DNA of 64,000 bases from AWTP1-13 sp963840075 (GTDB lineage: Bacteria; Pseudomonadota; Alphaproteobacteria; Rhizobiales; Hyphomicrobiaceae): the NCBI GenBank assembly GCA_963840075.1, contig CAWIXS010000015.1, positions 62,001 through 126,000 of the forward strand, given 5' to 3'. Under the pieces are notes generated by a model that was not told the DNA's origin, made no database searches, and saw only the letters and a list, made by a program, of their open reading frames with translations. The position numbers and the translations under genes were made by a program. Shown piece by piece: positions 16,955 through 25,623 of the stretch; the stretch's first letter is position 1, and every line of letters begins with the position of its first letter.

Positions 16955-17335
16955 TCACGCGACGCGCGGGGAGAGCATGCGCAGAGCGCCCTCCAGGAGA
17001 TCGAGCGACCGGTCGAAGCTGGCGCAGTCGCGGCGGTCCTCGACGAGCGCGCAGGCGCGCGCCACCGTCTTGGGGTCGCGCGCGAACAGGCGCGCGACCT
17101 CGGCAAACGTCAGGCCGCAGCCGACGTGCGCCAGATACATCGCAACCTCCCGCGCCAGGGCCTCGATCGGCCCTCCGCGCCTGCGGCCCCACAGCCGCGC
17201 GCGGGCAACCGCGAAAACCGGTGCCACCGCCGCCTCGAGGGCGCAGCGCAGGTGCTGATCGGTGACCGGTGGGGAACGGCGGCAGAGCTGCCGCCGGGCT
17301 CGTGGACCGAGGTCCACGCAAGGGCTGCCCGACAT
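16955..17335 (-). CDS. DnaA C-terminal-like helix-turn-helix protein
   Basis: About 126 residues. The C-terminal half 'EVAMYLAHVGCGLTFAEVARLFARDPKTVARACALVEDRRD' resembles the DNA-binding domain IV of DnaA (regular helix, basic loop, 'F..DP.TV..A'). There is no ATPase domain. It is therefore a stand-alone DNA-binding protein, not the replication initiator. The start is uncertain: 17335 (MSGSPCVD) lacks a ribosome site and a longer ORF runs to 17569. It forms a tight pair with DUF6456. Confidence 0.6.
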   Translation of the reverse strand: MSGSPCVDLGPRARRQLCRRSPPVTDQHLRCALEAAVAPVFAVARARLWGRRRGGPIEALAREVAMYLAHVGCGLTFAEVARLFARDPKTVARACALVEDRRDCASFDRSLDLLEGALRMLSPRVA

Positions 17336-17558
17336 GGAGGAGGTCCGTCCAGGTTGAGTCGACGCGAGGAGAGGGCAGCGGGCGGACCATACCGATACGG
17401 AGCGGGCGGCACCAGCGCGGCCACGCGGCATGGTGAACCAGGGGGAAATGTCGTGCGGCCTCCCGCGGTCCAATGATGCCGCCGCGAAATTCCTGCCGGG
17501 CCATCCCGTGTCATGCTTGTGGGGTCCCGTCTTGCTCCCAACGACCGGCGCCTTCGGC

Positions 17559-18008
17559 ATGCCCAGCACCAGACACGCCCGGTTGCACCCGCCGCCGCAA
17601 CCCCGCCGCCGTCAGCCCCACGCTCGCGCGCGGCCGGCGGCCACACCGCTCGGCACCTACGACCGTGGCACCGAGCTTCCCGCCATCCTGCCCCTGTGGC
17701 GCGACGAGCTCGCCGACGACACCCCACGGGGGCGCCGGCTGATCCTCGCCAAGCTGCGGCGGGCGCTGAGGGCCGAGCGTCGCCGCGGCAGCGCCGGCCA
17801 CTGGACCTACGACCTCGCCCGCCACGCCGAGCTGCTGCGCGTCTACCGGCTCGAGCTGGCGCGGTATCGCACCTACCGGACGCACACCGGGCCTGACACC
17901 GGGCGCGCAAAGAATGATAAGCTGACGATCCGGCTACTCCCTACTGCCTGCACTCTGCTTGCGATTTTCTGCTCCCTGTCTCCTGCGAGGGTCGTGCGAT
18001 GTTGCTGA
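17559..18008 (+). CDS. Hypothetical basic protein, phage-like context
   Basis: The recognisable core is 'GTELPAILPLWRDELADDTPRGRRLILAKLRRALRAERRR' followed by 'GHWTYDLARHAELLRVYRLELARYR', helical and strongly basic, like small conserved proteins of alphaproteobacteria and their prophages. Beyond that core the sequence turns hydrophobic and cysteine-rich (LLPTACTLLAIFCSL), which looks like untranslated DNA read through, so the natural C-terminus may lie earlier. The start is uncertain (17430 or 17559). It overlaps the next gene by 10 bp. Confidence 0.45.
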   Translation: MPSTRHARLHPPPQPRRRQPHARARPAATPLGTYDRGTELPAILPLWRDELADDTPRGRRLILAKLRRALRAERRRGSAGHWTYDLARHAELLRVYRLELARYRTYRTHTGPDTGRAKNDKLTIRLLPTACTLLAIFCSLSPARVVRCC

Positions 18009-18358
18009 CCGAGGCCGAAGCGAAGAAGAAGTGGTGCCCGTATGCGCGCGGGAGCGCCGGCGAGAACCGTGCCTTCAAGACGGACGCCGACGCACCCCCC
18101 GCTGACTGCAGCTGCATCGCCTCGCTCTGCATGGCCTGGCGCTGGGGCGAGATCGAGCCGAAGCGGAAGACCACCCATCACAAGAACCGGGCCGCATCCA
18201 CCGCGCACAGCTGGCGGCCGGCGGACGTCCCCGTGAGCTGGCAGTGGGTGCCCTACGACGGCGAGACCCGGGCGCATTGGCTCGAGCCCGAGGCGGAGGC
18301 CAAAGCACGCCGGCGCGGCCACTGCGGCGCGTTCCTGGCGCCAACGCTTCAGGGATGA
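17999..18358 (+). CDS. Small cysteine/tryptophan-containing protein of phage type
   Basis: 119 residues starting 'MLLTEAEAKKKWCPYAR', with 'CSCIASLCMAWRWGE' in the middle and 'GHCGAF' near the end. This N-terminal 'E..A...WCPFAR' plus 'C.AS.CMAWRW' pattern occurs in small proteins carried by many prophages and could bind a metal. Function is unknown. It converges on ruvA. Confidence 0.6.
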   Translation: MLLTEAEAKKKWCPYARGSAGENRAFKTDADAPPADCSCIASLCMAWRWGEIEPKRKTTHHKNRAASTAHSWRPADVPVSWQWVPYDGETRAHWLEPEAEAKARRRGHCGAFLAPTLQG

Positions 18359-18399
18359 CGGGGAACAGAAAGGCTTACCGCCTTACTGCCTTGCTCCCC

Positions 18400-19017
18400 T
18401 CACCGGCCCAGCTCCTTCAGCCCCCGCCGGATCAGCTTGGGCGTATCGGCCGCGGCCCCCAGCTCGGCGATGGCGGCGGCGACGGCCTGGCTCGCCTGGC
18501 CCGGCAGGTAGCCGAGGTTGGTCAGCGCCGAAATGGCCTCGCCTGCCGCATCGCCCGGCGGCGGCGTCGCCGCCTTTCCCGCGAGCGCCGCCGGCACGCT
18601 GAGACCCGTCACCGACAGGGCCGACGCCTTGTCCTTGAGCTCGGCGACGATGCGCAGGGCGAGCTTCTTGCCGACGCCCGGCGCCTGCTCCACCGCGGCC
18701 CAGCTCTGCAGGGCGATGGCATTGGCGAGGTCCTGCGGGGAGAGCGTGCCGAGCACGGCGAGCGCCACCTTGGTGCCCACCCCTTGGATGGTCTGCAGCG
18801 CCCGGAACCACGCGCGCTCCGCCTCGCTGGCGAAGCCGTAGAGGCGGATGGCGTCCTCGCGCACGTGCGTCTCGATGGCGAGGCTCGCCTCCTGCCCGAT
18901 CTGGAAGGTGCGCAGCGTGCGCGCGGAGGCCTGCACCTCGTAGCCGACGCCGCCAACATCGATGATGACGTGCGCCTCGCCGACGGCATCGACAATGCCT
19001 CTGAGCTTGCCGATCAT
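18400..19017 (-). CDS. ruvA: Holliday junction branch-migration protein RuvA
   Basis: 205 residues. RuvA binds four-way junctions as a tetramer and loads the RuvB motor. The N-terminal OB fold 'MIGKLRGIVDAVGEAHVIIDVGGVGYEV' is intact, as are the helix-hairpin-helix pair ('IQGVGTKVALAVLGTL', 'APGVGKKLALRIVAELK') and the C-terminal RuvB-contact domain 'GEAISALTNLGYLPGQASQAVAAA'. It lies downstream of ruvC, separated by 160 bp filled by a family-B repeat. No ruvB follows; the next gene is convergent. Confidence 0.97.
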   Translation of the reverse strand: MIGKLRGIVDAVGEAHVIIDVGGVGYEVQASARTLRTFQIGQEASLAIETHVREDAIRLYGFASEAERAWFRALQTIQGVGTKVALAVLGTLSPQDLANAIALQSWAAVEQAPGVGKKLALRIVAELKDKASALSVTGLSVPAALAGKAATPPPGDAAGEAISALTNLGYLPGQASQAVAAAIAELGAAADTPKLIRRGLKELGR

Positions 19018-19049
19018 GACGCGCCCTCTCCACGGACGCCGACCGGTTC

Positions 19050-19150
19050 CCCTCCCCTTGACGGGGAGGGGTCAGGGGTGGAGGGAGACTCCCGCGCGTC
19101 GCGTTGCTGAACCCCCACCCCCGACCCCTCCCCGCAAGGGAGAGGGGAGC
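19050..19150. repeat. Family-B palindromic repeat between ruvC and ruvA
   Basis: CCCCTCCCCTTGACGGGGAG and GAGGGGTCAGGGGTGGAGGG on the left mirror CCCCCACCCCCGACCCCTCC and GGGAGAGGGGAGC on the right, with about 30 bp between. It occupies most of the ruvC-ruvA gap. Confidence 0.85.
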
Positions 19151-19177
19151 ACGTGTGGCTTGCTCTGCAGCGAAAGC

Positions 19178-19708
19178 TCATCGCACGATCTCCGGCAGGA
19201 CGGTGCGGGCGGCAATTGCGCCGGCGGTCTGGCGGTGGCTCGCATGACAGATGGCAATCGCCAGCGCATCGGCCTCATCGGCGCTGTCGAACCTGGCCTT
19301 CGGCAGCAGGAAGCCGACCATGGCCGCGATCTGGCGCTTCTCGCCGTGCCCCGTGCCGGTCACCGTTTTCTTGATCACGTTGGGCGAGTACTCTGCAACG
19401 CGCAGGCCGCGGCAGGCCGGCGCCAGCAGAGCCATGCCGCGCGCCTGCCCGAGCTTGAGGGTGGCACGCGCGTCCTTGTTGACGAAGGTCTCCTCGACCG
19501 CCGCCTCCTGCGGCGCGAACCGCGCAATCACGGCGCTGAGCCCCTCGTAAAGCTCGCGCAGCCGGTGGGCCAGCTCACCCTCGCTGTCCGATGTGACGAG
19601 CCCGCTTGCCACGTATACGAGGCGCACACCGTCGGCCTCGACGATGCCCCAGCCCGTGCGGCGCAATCCGGGATCGATGCCTATGATGCGAATCGGCTGG
19701 ACACTCAT
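19178..19708 (-). CDS. ruvC: Holliday junction resolvase RuvC
   Basis: 176 residues. RuvC is a dimeric RNase-H-fold endonuclease that cuts Holliday junctions. Catalytic acids are in their usual places: the Asp of 'IIGIDPGLRRTGWG', the Glu of 'AAVEETFVNKDA', and the Asp pair in 'SADEADALAIAICHA'. 'SPNVIKKTVTGTGHGEKRQI' is the standard DNA-contact segment. It heads a ruvC-ruvA pair. Confidence 0.97.
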   Translation of the reverse strand: MSVQPIRIIGIDPGLRRTGWGIVEADGVRLVYVASGLVTSDSEGELAHRLRELYEGLSAVIARFAPQEAAVEETFVNKDARATLKLGQARGMALLAPACRGLRVAEYSPNVIKKTVTGTGHGEKRQIAAMVGFLLPKARFDSADEADALAIAICHASHRQTAGAIAARTVLPEIVR

Positions 19709-19877
19709 GGCCCCTCATAGCACGATCCTGCCGAGGCCAACCCGTGTGCAGGCGGCGGCCGCGCAGGAGGTCGCACGCGCGCCAGAGTGATCTCCTGGCC
19801 AGAGCGATCTGCGGGTAGGCTCGACGCCGATCGAGAGACCGTCGCCGCCTCGCCGGCGCTGTGCAGGGGGACATGAG

Positions 19878-20210
19878 ATGCTCGGGTCGAATACGTGGCT
19901 GATTGTGACGGGTGCCGCTTTGCTGCTCATCGGCGTTCTCCTCCGCCGGTGGAGCGCACGTCACGATCTCAAGGGTGCCGCCATCCAATCTGCCTGGACG
20001 CTCGCTCGGGGCAAGCGCACAGCCGACAATCCAACCGCCATCGAAGCCAAGCTCAGGGATATCCAATCCCAGGCAACCCTGACCGGCAAGGCGACCAGGA
20101 CCGCCGGCACCGCGATCGCGCATCTCTTGGCGCAGGGCGCGGCCGTCGCCGCGCTGGTCCTCATCGTCGCCGGCTTGGCCCTCGCAGCCGCCGGCTACCT
20201 CTGGCGCTGA
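19878..20210 (+). CDS. Small two-helix membrane protein (110 aa)
   Basis: Two hydrophobic helices, residues about 7-24 (LIVTGAALLLIGVLLRR) and about 86-108 (AAVAALVLIVAGLALAAAGYLW), flank a charged middle. 'HLLAQGAAVAAL' precedes the second helix. No family was recognised. The ORF is isolated between ruvC (divergent) and mucR (convergent), with a GGGGG-type ribosome site just upstream. Confidence 0.55.
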   Translation: MLGSNTWLIVTGAALLLIGVLLRRWSARHDLKGAAIQSAWTLARGKRTADNPTAIEAKLRDIQSQATLTGKATRTAGTAIAHLLAQGAAVAALVLIVAGLALAAAGYLWR

Positions 20211-20261
20211 CCGGCCGGAGCAGGCCTCGGCGCCGAGCTGCGACCCGGGACCTGAAACTGC

Positions 20262-20669
20262 CTATTTGTCCTTCGGCTTGCCGAGCCCCATCTGCTTGGC
20301 AAGATGGCTGCGTGCGGCAGCATAATTCGGGGCGACCATAGGATAGTCGTGCGGCAGGCCCCACTTCTCCCGGTATTGCTCGGGAGAGAGGTTGTAATGC
20401 GTGCGCAGATGCCGCTTCAGCGACTTGAACTTCTTCCCGTCCTCCAAACAAATCAGATAGTCGTCGTGGATTGATTTCTTCGGCGAAACCGCGGGTTTCA
20501 GCTCCTCGCGCTCGGCGCCGCCGACGCGTTGCGATGCCTTGCTGAGAGCCTCGTGTACATCCGCAATAATGGTCGGCAAATCCTCTCTGCCTACCGAGTT
20601 GTTGCTGACATATGCGGAGATGATGTCAGCCGTGAGCGCGACCAGGTCTGATTTATCTACTTGTTCCAT
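20262..20669 (-). CDS. mucR: MucR/Ros-family transcriptional regulator
   Basis: 135 residues. MucR proteins are global regulators that bind AT-rich DNA and control exopolysaccharide, motility and cell-cycle genes. The zinc-finger-like core is 'YLICLEDGKKFKSLKRHLRTHYNLSPEQYREKW'. In Ros the finger is Cys-x2-Cys...His-x3-His; here the second Cys position is Asp (CLED), a variant known in some Mesorhizobium and Brucella relatives. The upstream region (20670-20960) is clearly more AT-rich than the rest of the window, consistent with autoregulation. Confidence 0.93.
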   Translation of the reverse strand: MEQVDKSDLVALTADIISAYVSNNSVGREDLPTIIADVHEALSKASQRVGGAEREELKPAVSPKKSIHDDYLICLEDGKKFKSLKRHLRTHYNLSPEQYREKWGLPHDYPMVAPNYAAARSHLAKQMGLGKPKDK

Positions 20670-21128
20670 AATGTCAGCTCCGTCGGCACTTCTTGTCTAC
20701 TTGCAGACCGCCGAATAATCCCACACGGCCCTCCGTCACTGAGCGGCCCAACGCCGTCCCGGTCCATCCCGACGCATACTGTGGCGACGGATGATGCCAT
20801 GCAGACGCGATCTTCTACACTATTCATGCTACGCTTACAATAGATTTGCTCAGTAGATAGCACCGGTGGAAAACAAAACGTCCCGCGGGAAACCAGACTA
20901 TTTGGCTCGTCTAGCGCGCAGTGGAAGATTAACAAAAAGAAATGCACAACCGGGTGCGGTCGAGCATATCTTTGCAAGGCCCCCCGTGACCTCGGCTTAC
21001 CAGCCAGCGGCCATGCGCTGTGCCACTGGCCGACACGAAGACTTGAAGTCGCCCCGGCGTGGCGTTGCCGCCATAATGGCGCCGTGGTCCGCCCCCACCT
21101 AGGTGCCACCCCGCACAAGGCCCTCAGC
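20670..21128. promoter_or_regulatory. Divergent intergenic region mucR / msrB, locally AT-rich
   Basis: This 459-bp gap holds no convincing gene; a 78-codon ORF at 20866 has no family resemblance. About 20800-20960 contains AT-rich tracts (CTACGCTTACAATAGATTTG, AAGATTAACAAAAAGAAATG) that contrast with the GC-rich surroundings and are plausible MucR-binding or promoter DNA. No exact promoter is claimed. Confidence 0.5.
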
Positions 21129-21557
21129 ATGTCCAAGAGCTCGACCGCCGAGAGCGCCGACAAGGTCGTCAAGAGCGACACCGAGTGGCGCGCCCAGCTG
21201 ACACCAGAGCAGTACTATGTGCTGCGCCAGCACGGCACCGAGCGGCCCGGCTCATCGCCCCTCAACCGCGAGAGGCGCAAGGGCACGTTCCGGTGCGCTG
21301 CCTGCGCCATGCCCCTGTTCGCATCCGGCGCCAAGTTCGAATCGGGCACCGGCTGGCCGAGCTTCGACAGGCCCGCCTCGGAGGCCGCCGTGATGGAGCA
21401 CGACGACCGCTCCCTCTTCATGCATCGCACCGAGGTGCGCTGTGCGCGCTGCGGCGGTCATCTCGGTCACGTATTCCCCGACGGGCCGCGCGAGACCACG
21501 GGCCAGCGCTACTGCATCAACGGCGCCGCACTCGAGTTCAGGCCGGAGGACGGCTGA
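21129..21557 (+). CDS. msrB: Peptide-methionine (R)-S-oxide reductase
   Basis: 142 residues. It reduces methionine-R-sulphoxide in proteins using thioredoxin. Two zinc-binding CxxC pairs are visible (FRCAACAMPLF, VRCARCGGHLGHVFPDGP), as is the catalytic cysteine in 'QRYCINGAALEF'. The substrate motif 'FESGTGWPSFDRP' is intact. The start at 21129 (MSKSSTAES) gives the normal length. No signal peptide, so cytoplasmic. Confidence 0.96.
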   Translation: MSKSSTAESADKVVKSDTEWRAQLTPEQYYVLRQHGTERPGSSPLNRERRKGTFRCAACAMPLFASGAKFESGTGWPSFDRPASEAAVMEHDDRSLFMHRTEVRCARCGGHLGHVFPDGPRETTGQRYCINGAALEFRPEDG

Positions 21558-21783
21558 CGCTGAGGACCACCCGCTCGCATTGCCGAGGTGGCGGGTGGTG
21601 AGAGGGTGAAAAGCCGAGTGTAGATGCTCCCGCGGTGGCAGGCCGGCTCGAGCGCCGCAGCGGAGGGCTCCACTCTCACCCGAGAAGACCGGGTGCGCGT
21701 GGGGCGCCGACCGGACTCACCGTCTCACCACGCACCATCTCACCCGGCGAAGCCGGCACTCTGTTTCAGGAAAGGTCGTTGTC

Positions 21784-23886
21784 ATGCACGGTTTCAATCG
21801 CCCTCTCGTCCGCCCATCGCCCCCCGTTGCCGCGCGGCGCCCGAAGGTCGAGCGCCACCACGGCGTCGAGCTCGTCGACGAGTATGCCTGGCTGCGCGCG
21901 AGGAACTGGCAGGACGTGATGCGCAACCCGAGCGTCCTCGCTCCCGACATCCGAAAATATCTGGAGGACGAGAACGCCTACACGCTGGCCGCGCTGGAGG
22001 ACACGGCCGAGCTGCAGGTCCGGCTGTTCGCCGAGATGAGAGGCCGGATCAAGGAGGACGACAGCTCGGTTCCCGCCCCGGACGGCCCATTCGCCTACTT
22101 CAGGAGCTACGTCACCGGCGGCCAGCACCCCCGGCTCAGCCGGTGCCCGCGCGACGGCGGCCCCGAGGAGCTGCTGCTCGACGGCAACAAGGAGGCCGAG
22201 GGGAAGGCCTACTGGCTGCTCGGCGCCGCCGCCCACAGCCCCGACCACCGCCTGCTGTCCTACGCGGTCGACGACAAGGGCTCGGAGCTTTTCACGGTGC
22301 GCATTCGCGACCTCGCCACGGGCACCGATCTGCCGGACATCATCACCGATACGCACGGCTCGCTGGTGTGGGCGCACGACAGCAAGACCCTGTTCTACGT
22401 CCGCCTCGACGACAAACATCGCCCGCTGTTCGTCTACCGCCACCGGGTGGGCGCTGCGGCGCAGGAGGATGCGCTGGTCTACGAGGAGAAAGACAGCGGC
22501 TTTTATGTCGACGTCAGCCAGACCCAGTCCGGCAGGTACGTCATCGTCGACGCCCACGATCACCAGACGAATGAGGTCTATCTGATCGAGTCGGAGGCAC
22601 CGGAAGGCCCCCTGCGCCTGGTAGCGGCGCGCAGGCAGGGCCACGAGTATTCCGTCGATCACCAGGGGGAGAGGCTGTTCATCCTCACCAACTCCGGCGG
22701 CGCCGAGGACTTCCGCGTCTGCGAGGCGCCGCTCGCCGATCCCGGCCCGTCGAGCTGGCGCGAGGTTCTGCCCGACAAGCCCGGCCGCCTGATCCTGGAC
22801 ATCGTTGCCTTCGCCGGCCATCTCGTCCGGCTGGAGCGCGAGGACGGCCTGCCGCGCATCGTGCTGCGCCAGCTCGCCGATGGCAGCGAGCATGCGATCG
22901 CCTTCGACGAGGAGGCCTACGCGCTGGGCATGTCGGGCGGCTACGAGTTCGACACCACCACGCTGCGCTTCACCTACTCGTCGATGACGACGCCGACGCA
23001 GACCTACGACTACGACATGCAGACCCGTTCCCGCGCGCTGCGCAAGACCCAGGAGGTGCCGAGCGGGCACAACCCCGCCGACTACGTCACGCGACGGGTG
23101 CACGCCCCGGCCCCCGACGGCGAGACGGTGCCGATCACCCTGCTCTACAGGAAATCCACGCCGCTCGACGGCTCCGCGCCGCTCCTCCTTTACGGCTACG
23201 GCGCCTACGGCATCGCCATCCCGGCGGGGTTCTCCACCGTCTGGCTCTCGCTGGTCGATCGCGGCTTCGTCTTCGCCGTCGCCCACGTCCGCGGCGGCAA
23301 GGACAAGGGCTACCGCTGGTACACGGACGGCAAGCGCCAGAGGAAGCCCAACACCTTCACCGACTTCATCGCCGCCGGCGAGCACCTCGCCGAGCAGGGC
23401 TACACGCGGCGCGGGCGCATCGTGGCCAACGGCGGGTCGGCCGGAGGCATGCTGATGGGCGTAGTCGCCAACATGGCGCCCGACCTGTTCCTCGGCATCA
23501 TCGCCGATGTGCCGTTCGTCGACGTGCTCAACACCATGCTCGATGCCAACCTGCCGCTCACGCCGCCGGAATGGCTCGAGTGGGGCAACCCGCTCACGTC
23601 CGCGGAGGACTTCGCCATCATCCGCTCCTACTCGCCCTACGACAACGTGGCGGCAAGGCCCTATCCGCACATTTTCGCTTACACGGGGCTCGCCGACCGG
23701 CGCGTGACCTACTGGGAGCCGGCGAAATGGATCGCGCGGCTCAGGGCCCACAACACCAGCGACAACCTGATCCTGCTCAAGACCAACATGACGGCCGGCC
23801 ACGGCGGCGCTTCCGGGCGCTTCGCGCAGCTCGAGGAGCTGGCGGTCGACTTCGCCTTCGCCCTCAAGATCGCCGGCAAGTCCTGA
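21784..23886 (+). CDS. ptrB: Oligopeptidase B (prolyl oligopeptidase family S9A)
   Basis: 700 residues, the expected length. It has an N-terminal beta-propeller (from 'HHGVELVDEYAWLRARNWQDVMRN') and a C-terminal alpha/beta hydrolase. Catalytic residues: Ser in 'ANGGSAGGMLMG', Asp in 'TGLADRRVTYWEPAKW' and His in 'MTAGHGGASGRF'. The substrate-access motif 'GYGAYG' is present. It cleaves short peptides after basic residues in the cytoplasm. It stands alone, with 226 bp upstream and a coiled-coil membrane protein downstream. Confidence 0.95.
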   Translation: MHGFNRPLVRPSPPVAARRPKVERHHGVELVDEYAWLRARNWQDVMRNPSVLAPDIRKYLEDENAYTLAALEDTAELQVRLFAEMRGRIKEDDSSVPAPDGPFAYFRSYVTGGQHPRLSRCPRDGGPEELLLDGNKEAEGKAYWLLGAAAHSPDHRLLSYAVDDKGSELFTVRIRDLATGTDLPDIITDTHGSLVWAHDSKTLFYVRLDDKHRPLFVYRHRVGAAAQEDALVYEEKDSGFYVDVSQTQSGRYVIVDAHDHQTNEVYLIESEAPEGPLRLVAARRQGHEYSVDHQGERLFILTNSGGAEDFRVCEAPLADPGPSSWREVLPDKPGRLILDIVAFAGHLVRLEREDGLPRIVLRQLADGSEHAIAFDEEAYALGMSGGYEFDTTTLRFTYSSMTTPTQTYDYDMQTRSRALRKTQEVPSGHNPADYVTRRVHAPAPDGETVPITLLYRKSTPLDGSAPLLLYGYGAYGIAIPAGFSTVWLSLVDRGFVFAVAHVRGGKDKGYRWYTDGKRQRKPNTFTDFIAAGEHLAEQGYTRRGRIVANGGSAGGMLMGVVANMAPDLFLGIIADVPFVDVLNTMLDANLPLTPPEWLEWGNPLTSAEDFAIIRSYSPYDNVAARPYPHIFAYTGLADRRVTYWEPAKWIARLRAHNTSDNLILLKTNMTAGHGGASGRFAQLEELAVDFAFALKIAGKS

Positions 23887-24070
23887 CCCACGCGTCGTCC
23901 CGGAAGCCGACCCCGCGCGGGCCGGGGGAGGCTATCCGGGGACCTCAGGCCGCAAGAACACGCTGAAGCGCCTCTGCGGGGGTGTATCCTCGTGGCGGCC
24001 GGGCGCCCCGATGGCATGGAAAAGCCCGAATCGGGTTCCCATCTTCCATGTGCAACAGGGAGTGCGGGCT

Positions 24071-25429
24071 ATGCGGTGGAGCTTACGCAACACTCTGGTG
24101 ATCGTGGGCTTCGGCGTGGCCGTGACAGGCCTGCTCGCACTCGACGCAACGCAGCGCGACGTCCTCGACGCGCTCTTCAAAGGCGGCAAGGGCGACGCCA
24201 AAGGCGACACGGCCGGCAACACGCATCGCCCGCCGCGCAGGACCACGCCGCCGCCGATCCTGACCCCGGCGGCGGGCGCGCAGCCGCCCGCAGGCGCCGA
24301 CGCGCCGCCCGACCCGCTCGAAGCCGCGTCGCGCGACGAGCACGCCCAGCGCCTCATGAAGGCGATCGATTCCATCCTGCAGGATGCCGCCAAGGACCGC
24401 AGCGAGGCGCGCAAGCTTCCCTCCGACAACGATTACCTCCTGAAGCCGATCTGGGCCGACACCAAGGAGGGCCGCGAGCGCAAGGTGCGCGACCTCCTCG
24501 ATGCGGTCCTCGGCATCGTCTCCGATGCCCCGGTGGTCGGGCTGCAGAAGAAGATCGAGGGCCTGCGCAAGACCATGCGCGAGCTCGACGACCGCATCGT
24601 CCGCCTGCGCGAGAAGCAGCTGATGGCACCCAAGGAGGGCGTGCTGCCGGGCGTCCTGACGGAGACGGCGGCCAGCCTCGGCAAGGAGATCGACGACGCC
24701 AAGAGGCGTCTCGCCCTCAATCGCGAGGAGGTCGCCAAGACCAAGGGCGAGATCCACGCGGCGCTCAGGAAGGTCGGGCTCGAGCTCTCCGCGGAGCAGG
24801 TCGACCTCCTGCTCGATGGCGTGCTCTCGGGCGACCTCTTGCGCCTCGTCGCCGTGTTCAACTCCGCCAAGGTGATCGATGGCCAGCTCGGCAAGCTCCT
24901 GGTGGCATCGGGCGAGAACATCGGAGCGGCGCGCAAGTACTTCGCCATGCACGCGGCGCTGTTCGCCCTCCTGGTGCACGCGCAGGACACGGTGATCGGC
25001 AAGATCGACAAGCTCTATCTGCCGAAGCTCGCGACCATCGAAGCCGACATCCGCATGGCCCGCGTCAGGACGGCGGAGCTCCTGGGCGGGGAGAACAGCG
25101 AGAGCCAGAAGCGGGTGCTCGAGGCCAACCGCGAGAGCCAGCGCCTCGCCGAGGACGCCGCGCGGGGCTACCGGCGCTACCTGTTGCAGCAGCGCGAGCA
25201 GGTGGCCAAGGCGCGCCAGCGCACGACGCACGATTTGAAGATCGCCGACAACACCTTCGAGACGGTCGAGGTGAGCTTCCAGCTGCGCAACCTGATGCGC
25301 GAGGCGGCGGCCTCCTTCGAGGCGCTGCAGAAGCTCGAGGCCCCCACCTTCGACCAGATCTTCAAGAACGAGGAGCTGCGCCGCGAGTTCGAGAACCTCA
25401 CGCGCAAGCTCGACGCACCGACCAGCTGA
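24071..25429 (+). CDS. Membrane-anchored coiled-coil protein of unknown function
   Basis: 452 residues from MRWSLRNTLVIVGFGVAVTG (start chosen for its CAGGGAG site). A single N-terminal membrane helix (about 7-25) is followed by a low-complexity Pro/Ala linker (about 50-90). A long helical domain then has heptad-like stretches (LRKTMRELDDRIVRLREKQL, NREEVAKTKGEIHAALRKVG, NRESQRLAEDAARGYRRYLL). It probably projects into the periplasm. There are no recognisable enzymatic motifs. A family-C repeat separates it from the extensin-like gene. Confidence 0.65.
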   Translation: MRWSLRNTLVIVGFGVAVTGLLALDATQRDVLDALFKGGKGDAKGDTAGNTHRPPRRTTPPPILTPAAGAQPPAGADAPPDPLEAASRDEHAQRLMKAIDSILQDAAKDRSEARKLPSDNDYLLKPIWADTKEGRERKVRDLLDAVLGIVSDAPVVGLQKKIEGLRKTMRELDDRIVRLREKQLMAPKEGVLPGVLTETAASLGKEIDDAKRRLALNREEVAKTKGEIHAALRKVGLELSAEQVDLLLDGVLSGDLLRLVAVFNSAKVIDGQLGKLLVASGENIGAARKYFAMHAALFALLVHAQDTVIGKIDKLYLPKLATIEADIRMARVRTAELLGGENSESQKRVLEANRESQRLAEDAARGYRRYLLQQREQVAKARQRTTHDLKIADNTFETVEVSFQLRNLMREAAASFEALQKLEAPTFDQIFKNEELRREFENLTRKLDAPTS

Positions 25430-25492
25430 CGCCGGTCGCTCGCGCCGCCAACCTTGGTTCCACCACAAAGGCGACCCAAACTCCGTTGCCGC

Positions 25493-25558
25493 GGGGTCAG
25501 ACCCCTCGCGTCGACGCAGCGTATACGCCGCAGCGTTGCAGGCGAGGGGTCTGACCCC
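25493..25558. repeat. Family-C palindromic element, intact copy
   Basis: Perfect 17-bp terminal inverted repeats (GGGGTCAGACCCCTCGC at 25493-25509 and its complement at 25542-25558) enclose a 32-bp spacer that is itself partly palindromic (CGACGCAGCGTATACGCC). The arms carry GGGGTCAGACCCC. This is the best-preserved member of the GGGGTC(A/T)GACCCC family in the window. Confidence 0.92.
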
Positions 25559-25623
25559 GACTACCTCCAGGCGTGGGGCTCGACACGGATCGGGCCCCAG
25601 CCCATGCGGACTGCCGGGAGAGC

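Noticed and set aside
16955..17335. Chromosomal replication initiator dnaA
   Set aside because: Only a domain-IV-like helix-turn-helix is present; no ATPase domain, and too short.
20866..21102. 78-codon plus-strand ORF upstream of msrB
   Set aside because: No family pattern, no ribosome site, lies in AT-rich presumed regulatory DNA.
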